From NCBI GenBank assembly GCA_025618425.1, contig CM046838.1, forward strand, positions 2,787,715 to 2,851,714: a stretch of 64,000 bases of DNA. The letters run 5' to 3'. Below, in pieces: positions 61,085-64,000 of this stretch; positions within the stretch are counted from its first letter, which is position 1, and each line of letters starts with the position of its first letter. A program made the position numbers and the translations under genes. The notes under the pieces are model-generated. The model did not search any database. It was not told the origin of the DNA and saw only the letters and a program-made list of their open reading frames with translations. Source of the stretch: Heliocidaris tuberculata (lineage: Eukaryota > Echinodermata > Echinoidea > Camarodonta > Echinometridae).

Positions 61085-61185
61085 ATATTTGTTGGTATTG
61101 TAATAATCTTGGATAGCTCTAAAGCGCATACAGTTTTAATTGATTATGCGCTATACAAGTGACAGTTATAATTATCATTTGGGGC
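61085..61185 (+). mobile_element. SINE-like tail module
   Basis: agctctaaagcgcatacagt and ttatgcgctatacaagtgac followed by ttataattatc resemble the 3' module at 37340-37420. Confidence 0.35.
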
Positions 61186-61323
61186 CATAGATTCTGTCTG
61201 AATTTTACTCGCAGACCGTTGTAGATTGTTATTTTATGTTCGCCTTTTTAGTAGGAAACACGGCAAGATATTGGATTTATTATTCATGAAAATACATAGG
61301 CCTATACTTATACTCACTCAAAC

Positions 61324-62303
61324 CAGTGGCGGCACCAAGGGGGGCATGGGGGGCATTTGCCCCCCACCCCAGTCAGAAGCTTTGCCCCCCCCCCAGTTGC
61401 CCCCCCCCCCACTAATTTTCGGAGTGAAAAAAAATAAAAGGGTGGAAAATAAAAAAGAAAAGAAAAGGAAAGAAAAAAGTGAAAAAGGAATGGAGAAAAG
61501 AAGGAAAAAGAAAGAAAACGGAAACTTGGAAAGCAGTGGCGGCATCAAGGTGGGGGGGGCATGGGGCAAATTTGTTCGCTCAGCTCGTGTAAATATCCTC
61601 ATATTTGGGTAGTTTTATAGCCGAATAATTTCTGTACATTTCCACTATAATAGTGTCAAAGTTTTTGCTTGCTCGCTTCGCTCGCTCGCAATACAGGCCT
61701 ATAACTCCCACCACATAATCAGGCCGCGAGATGATCAAATGTCCTCATATTGGGGTAGTTTTATAGCCAAATAATCATTTCTATACATTTTCACCACAAA
61801 AAGTTTCAAAATTTTTGCCCGTTCGCAATGTATAACTACCACCTTATTATCGGGCAGCAAGATGCTCAAATGTCCTCATATCTGGGTAGTTTCATAGCCG
61901 AATATAATTTCTGTACATTTTCACAACAAAAGTGTTCGCAATAAATAACTACCACCTCATAATCGGGCAGCAAGATGCTCAAATGTCCTCATGCATATTG
62001 GGGTAGTTTTATAGCCGAATATGTAATTTCTGTACATTTTTACTACGAAAAATGTCAAAATTTTTGCTCGTTCGCTTCGCTCGCTCGCAGTATATAACTA
62101 ACACCTCTTTATAATCGGGCAGTTCAGCTAGATGCTCAAAATGTCCTCATATCTGGGTAGGTTTATAGCCGAATATTCTGTACAGTTTCACTACAAAAAG
62201 TGTCCAAATTTTTTTTGTCCGCCCTTGCCCCCCCCCCCCAACATTTTCTTTTGCCCCCCATTTGCCCCCCCCCCCCACTTTAAAAATCCTGGTGCCGCCA
62301 CTG
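61324..62303. mobile_element. hAT-like non-autonomous element, 980 bp, 8-bp target duplication ACTCAAAC
   Basis: Starts CAGTGGCGGCACCAAGG and ends CCTGGTGCCGCCACTG, inverted repeats. ACTCAAAC lies outside both ends (61316-61323 and 62304-62311). A second internal start-like copy (CAGTGGCGGCATCAAGG at about 61533) suggests a nested or partly duplicated element. 61598-62200 carries about five copies of a 105-145-bp unit around ctcatatctgggtagtttta tagccgaa and tttctgtacattttcac. Confidence 0.88.
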
Positions 62304-62311
62304 ACTCAAAC

Positions 62312-62879
62312 CCTTGGTTGTAACCCCAAAATTTCCAGAAGATCTTACTGTGGGAGAGCAACCTTTTATACCCTTCCCAATTGGTATTTAATATTCAGTA
62401 TATCATAGAAATTCTTAGAACGTTACCTTTGAAAAAAAAAAAAGACAGAATTTTTCCTCCCAAATTTGATGGAAAAATTCAACAGTACAATGTACCATCA
62501 AACACCGAGTTTAAACACCCAACTTATAAAACAAAAATGTAATACCAGGGGAAATCTCCCCCCCCCCCCTCCCCGTGCTCATGGGTATAGACACATTTAA
62601 CTCACGTGGTGAGGTGAATTTTAACATTACAATGCACCAATTTCTATTTATAACCAGATTTCCAAAAAGTTCTTACCGTGGGAGGTAGATACCCCCTCCT
62701 CTGGATACTCATTATATCCTTACTAATTGTTGGTCATTCCTCCCACCACCCCCCCCCCCCCCCACGTCCTCCCTTGGCTGAAATCAATGATGCCTTCGAG
62801 TACCTGGGAGTTGTAACTGTTTGGGGGGGATAGTTGACCTACATGCCATGGGTGAGAGTATGTTGGTTGTTGTCCGATT
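62312..62879. other. No gene; degraded repeat
   Basis: Two related segments (ttccagaagatcttactgtg ggag at 62333 and tttccaaaaagttcttaccg tgggag at 62660) indicate a diverged direct duplication. A C run lies at 62748-62764. Confidence 0.5.
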
Positions 62880-63669
62880 AATAATTACCCTAAGTCGTTA
62901 ATGTCCGGGGGTAGTTATTCGGGTGGTAGTTACCTTAGGTGGTATTTGTCAAGAAGATGTCCTAAAGAGTGGTTGTCCTAAGGGTTAGTTGTGTGAGGGT
63001 AGTTGTCCGGGGGAGGGGGGTAGTTGTCCTACAGGGTGGTTGTTCTAGGGGGTACTTGTCTGGGGTAGTTGTCCGGGGGTACTTGTCCTCGAGGGTGGTT
63101 GTCCTAGGGGTAGTTGTCTGAGGGTACTTGTCCTAGAGGGTGGTTTTCCTAGGGGGTAGTTGTCTGGGGGTAGTTGCCCGGGGTAGTTGTCCTAGGGGGT
63201 GGTTGTCCTAGGGGGTAGTTGTCCAGGGGGTAGTTGTCCGGGGGGTAGTTGTCCGGGGTAGTTGTCCGGGGGTAGTTGTCCAGGGGGTAGTTGTCCTAGA
63301 GGGTAGATGTCCAGGGGGTAGTTGTCCGGGGTAGTTGTCCTAGAGGGTGGTTGTCCTAGGGGGTAGTTGTCTGGGGGGTAGTTGTCCTAGGGGATGGTTG
63401 TCCTAGGGGGTAGTTGTCTGGGGGGTAGTTGTCCGGGGGTAGTTGTCCTAGGGGGTGGTTGTCCTAGGGGGTAGTTGTCTGGGGGGTAGTTGTCCTAGAG
63501 GGTGGTTGCCCTAGGGGGTAGTTAGTCGGGGGGTAATCATCCTAGAGGGTAAATGTCCCGGGGGTAGTCGTCCTAGGGGGTGGTTGCCCTAGGGGGTAGT
63601 TGTCCTAGAGGGCGGTTATCCTAGGGGTGGTTACCCGGGGGTGGTTGTACAGGGGGTAGGTGTCCTAGA
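62880..63669 (-). repeat. 16-bp minisatellite, right copy of a large inverted pair
   Basis: About 48 variants of gttgtcctagggggta/gttgtcctagggggtg, the reverse complement of the array at 52986-53587. Its outer end matches the outer end of the left array unit for unit. The inner part has extra expansion of near-identical units and a degraded inner border. Confidence 0.93.
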
Positions 63670-64000
63670 ACCCCGCTACATTGATAGCCGTACCGATTCG
63701 GCCAATTTGAAGAATAGTGATTGCGACTTTCAAACAAATTAAAACTTTCTTAAATTGTTTGTCAGATTTTGTTCAAACTTTCACCAATCTGCATCTCTGA
63801 TTCATAGGTTTCTGCTTTCACACAAGTCAAATTATGATTGCAAAGGTTGGATTGCCCATTAATTCTCTTTGTAAAACTCCTATATTACATCAATTTCAGT
63901 AGACAGAATGCAGATTGCATAAACTTAAGTGTTGCTACAAGTTGGGCAAGCTAAAATGTTTGCCCAACATAACAACGCCTAATAGGCCTACATGCAATAA
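63670..64000. other. No recognisable gene
   Basis: AT-rich flank of the right array. I see no target-site duplication matching the left flank and no coding signal. Confidence 0.5.

Noticed and set aside
61226..61612. 128-residue lysine-rich frame across the hAT terminus
   Set aside because: Crosses the transposon boundary and consists of low-complexity sequence.
52986..63669. Target-site duplication for the large inverted structure
   Set aside because: Compared the flanks next to the outermost units (ttcgtatcc and tagaacccc); no match, so none is claimed.

Overview
The window is animal nuclear DNA, most likely from a sea urchin or close echinoderm relative. It carries the 3' part of one conserved metazoan gene, one complete conserved gene, and long AT-rich introns and spacers crowded with transposon debris. 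The echinoderm assignment is inferred from deuterostome-like gene content, from a TTAA-flanked foldback repeat at 48017-48616 that I associate with sea-urchin genomes, and from inverted arms built of short tandem repeats that recall sea-urchin TU foldback elements. There is no bacterial or viral gene organisation.

Layout. Positions 1-1130 are a 72/78-bp minisatellite rich in CRE palindromes, upstream of the first visible exon and probably intronic. 1564-6774 (+) holds the last eight coding exons of a CACHD1 orthologue, a membrane protein related to calcium-channel alpha2delta subunits, followed by a long 3' UTR to about 10.4 kb. 11-30 kb is a transposon graveyard: pogo-type MITEs, a P2RX7-tail-like exon, a YqaJ-nuclease fragment, a decayed spliced gene with a conserved NTNNY-type motif, LINE ORF1, an LTR-like stretch, a THAP/P-element transposase, a piggyBac fragment, a DIRS-type retrotransposon and a pogo/Tigger-like transposase. 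30143-46527 (-) is a complete GTF3C3 (TFIIIC102) gene. I could join 19 coding exons with canonical splice sites and unbroken phase into an 842-residue protein. Its introns contain a Harbinger-like MITE, a foldback element, SINE-like tails and a local duplication flanking exon 2. 47-64 kb is repeat-dominated: a LINE 3' end split at its stop codon by the TTAA foldback element, three hAT-type elements with visible 8-bp target duplications, and two oppositely oriented copies of one 16-bp minisatellite array 9.3 kb apart. Between those arrays lies a candidate four-exon minus-strand gene for a 42-residue protein.

The two conserved genes are convergent (tail to tail, about 23 kb apart) and have unrelated jobs: a surface channel or Wnt-receptor modulator, and RNA polymerase III promoter recognition. 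All other coding-like sequence is transposon-derived and mostly broken by stops or frameshifts. All identifications come from reading translations and motifs by eye, with no database search.
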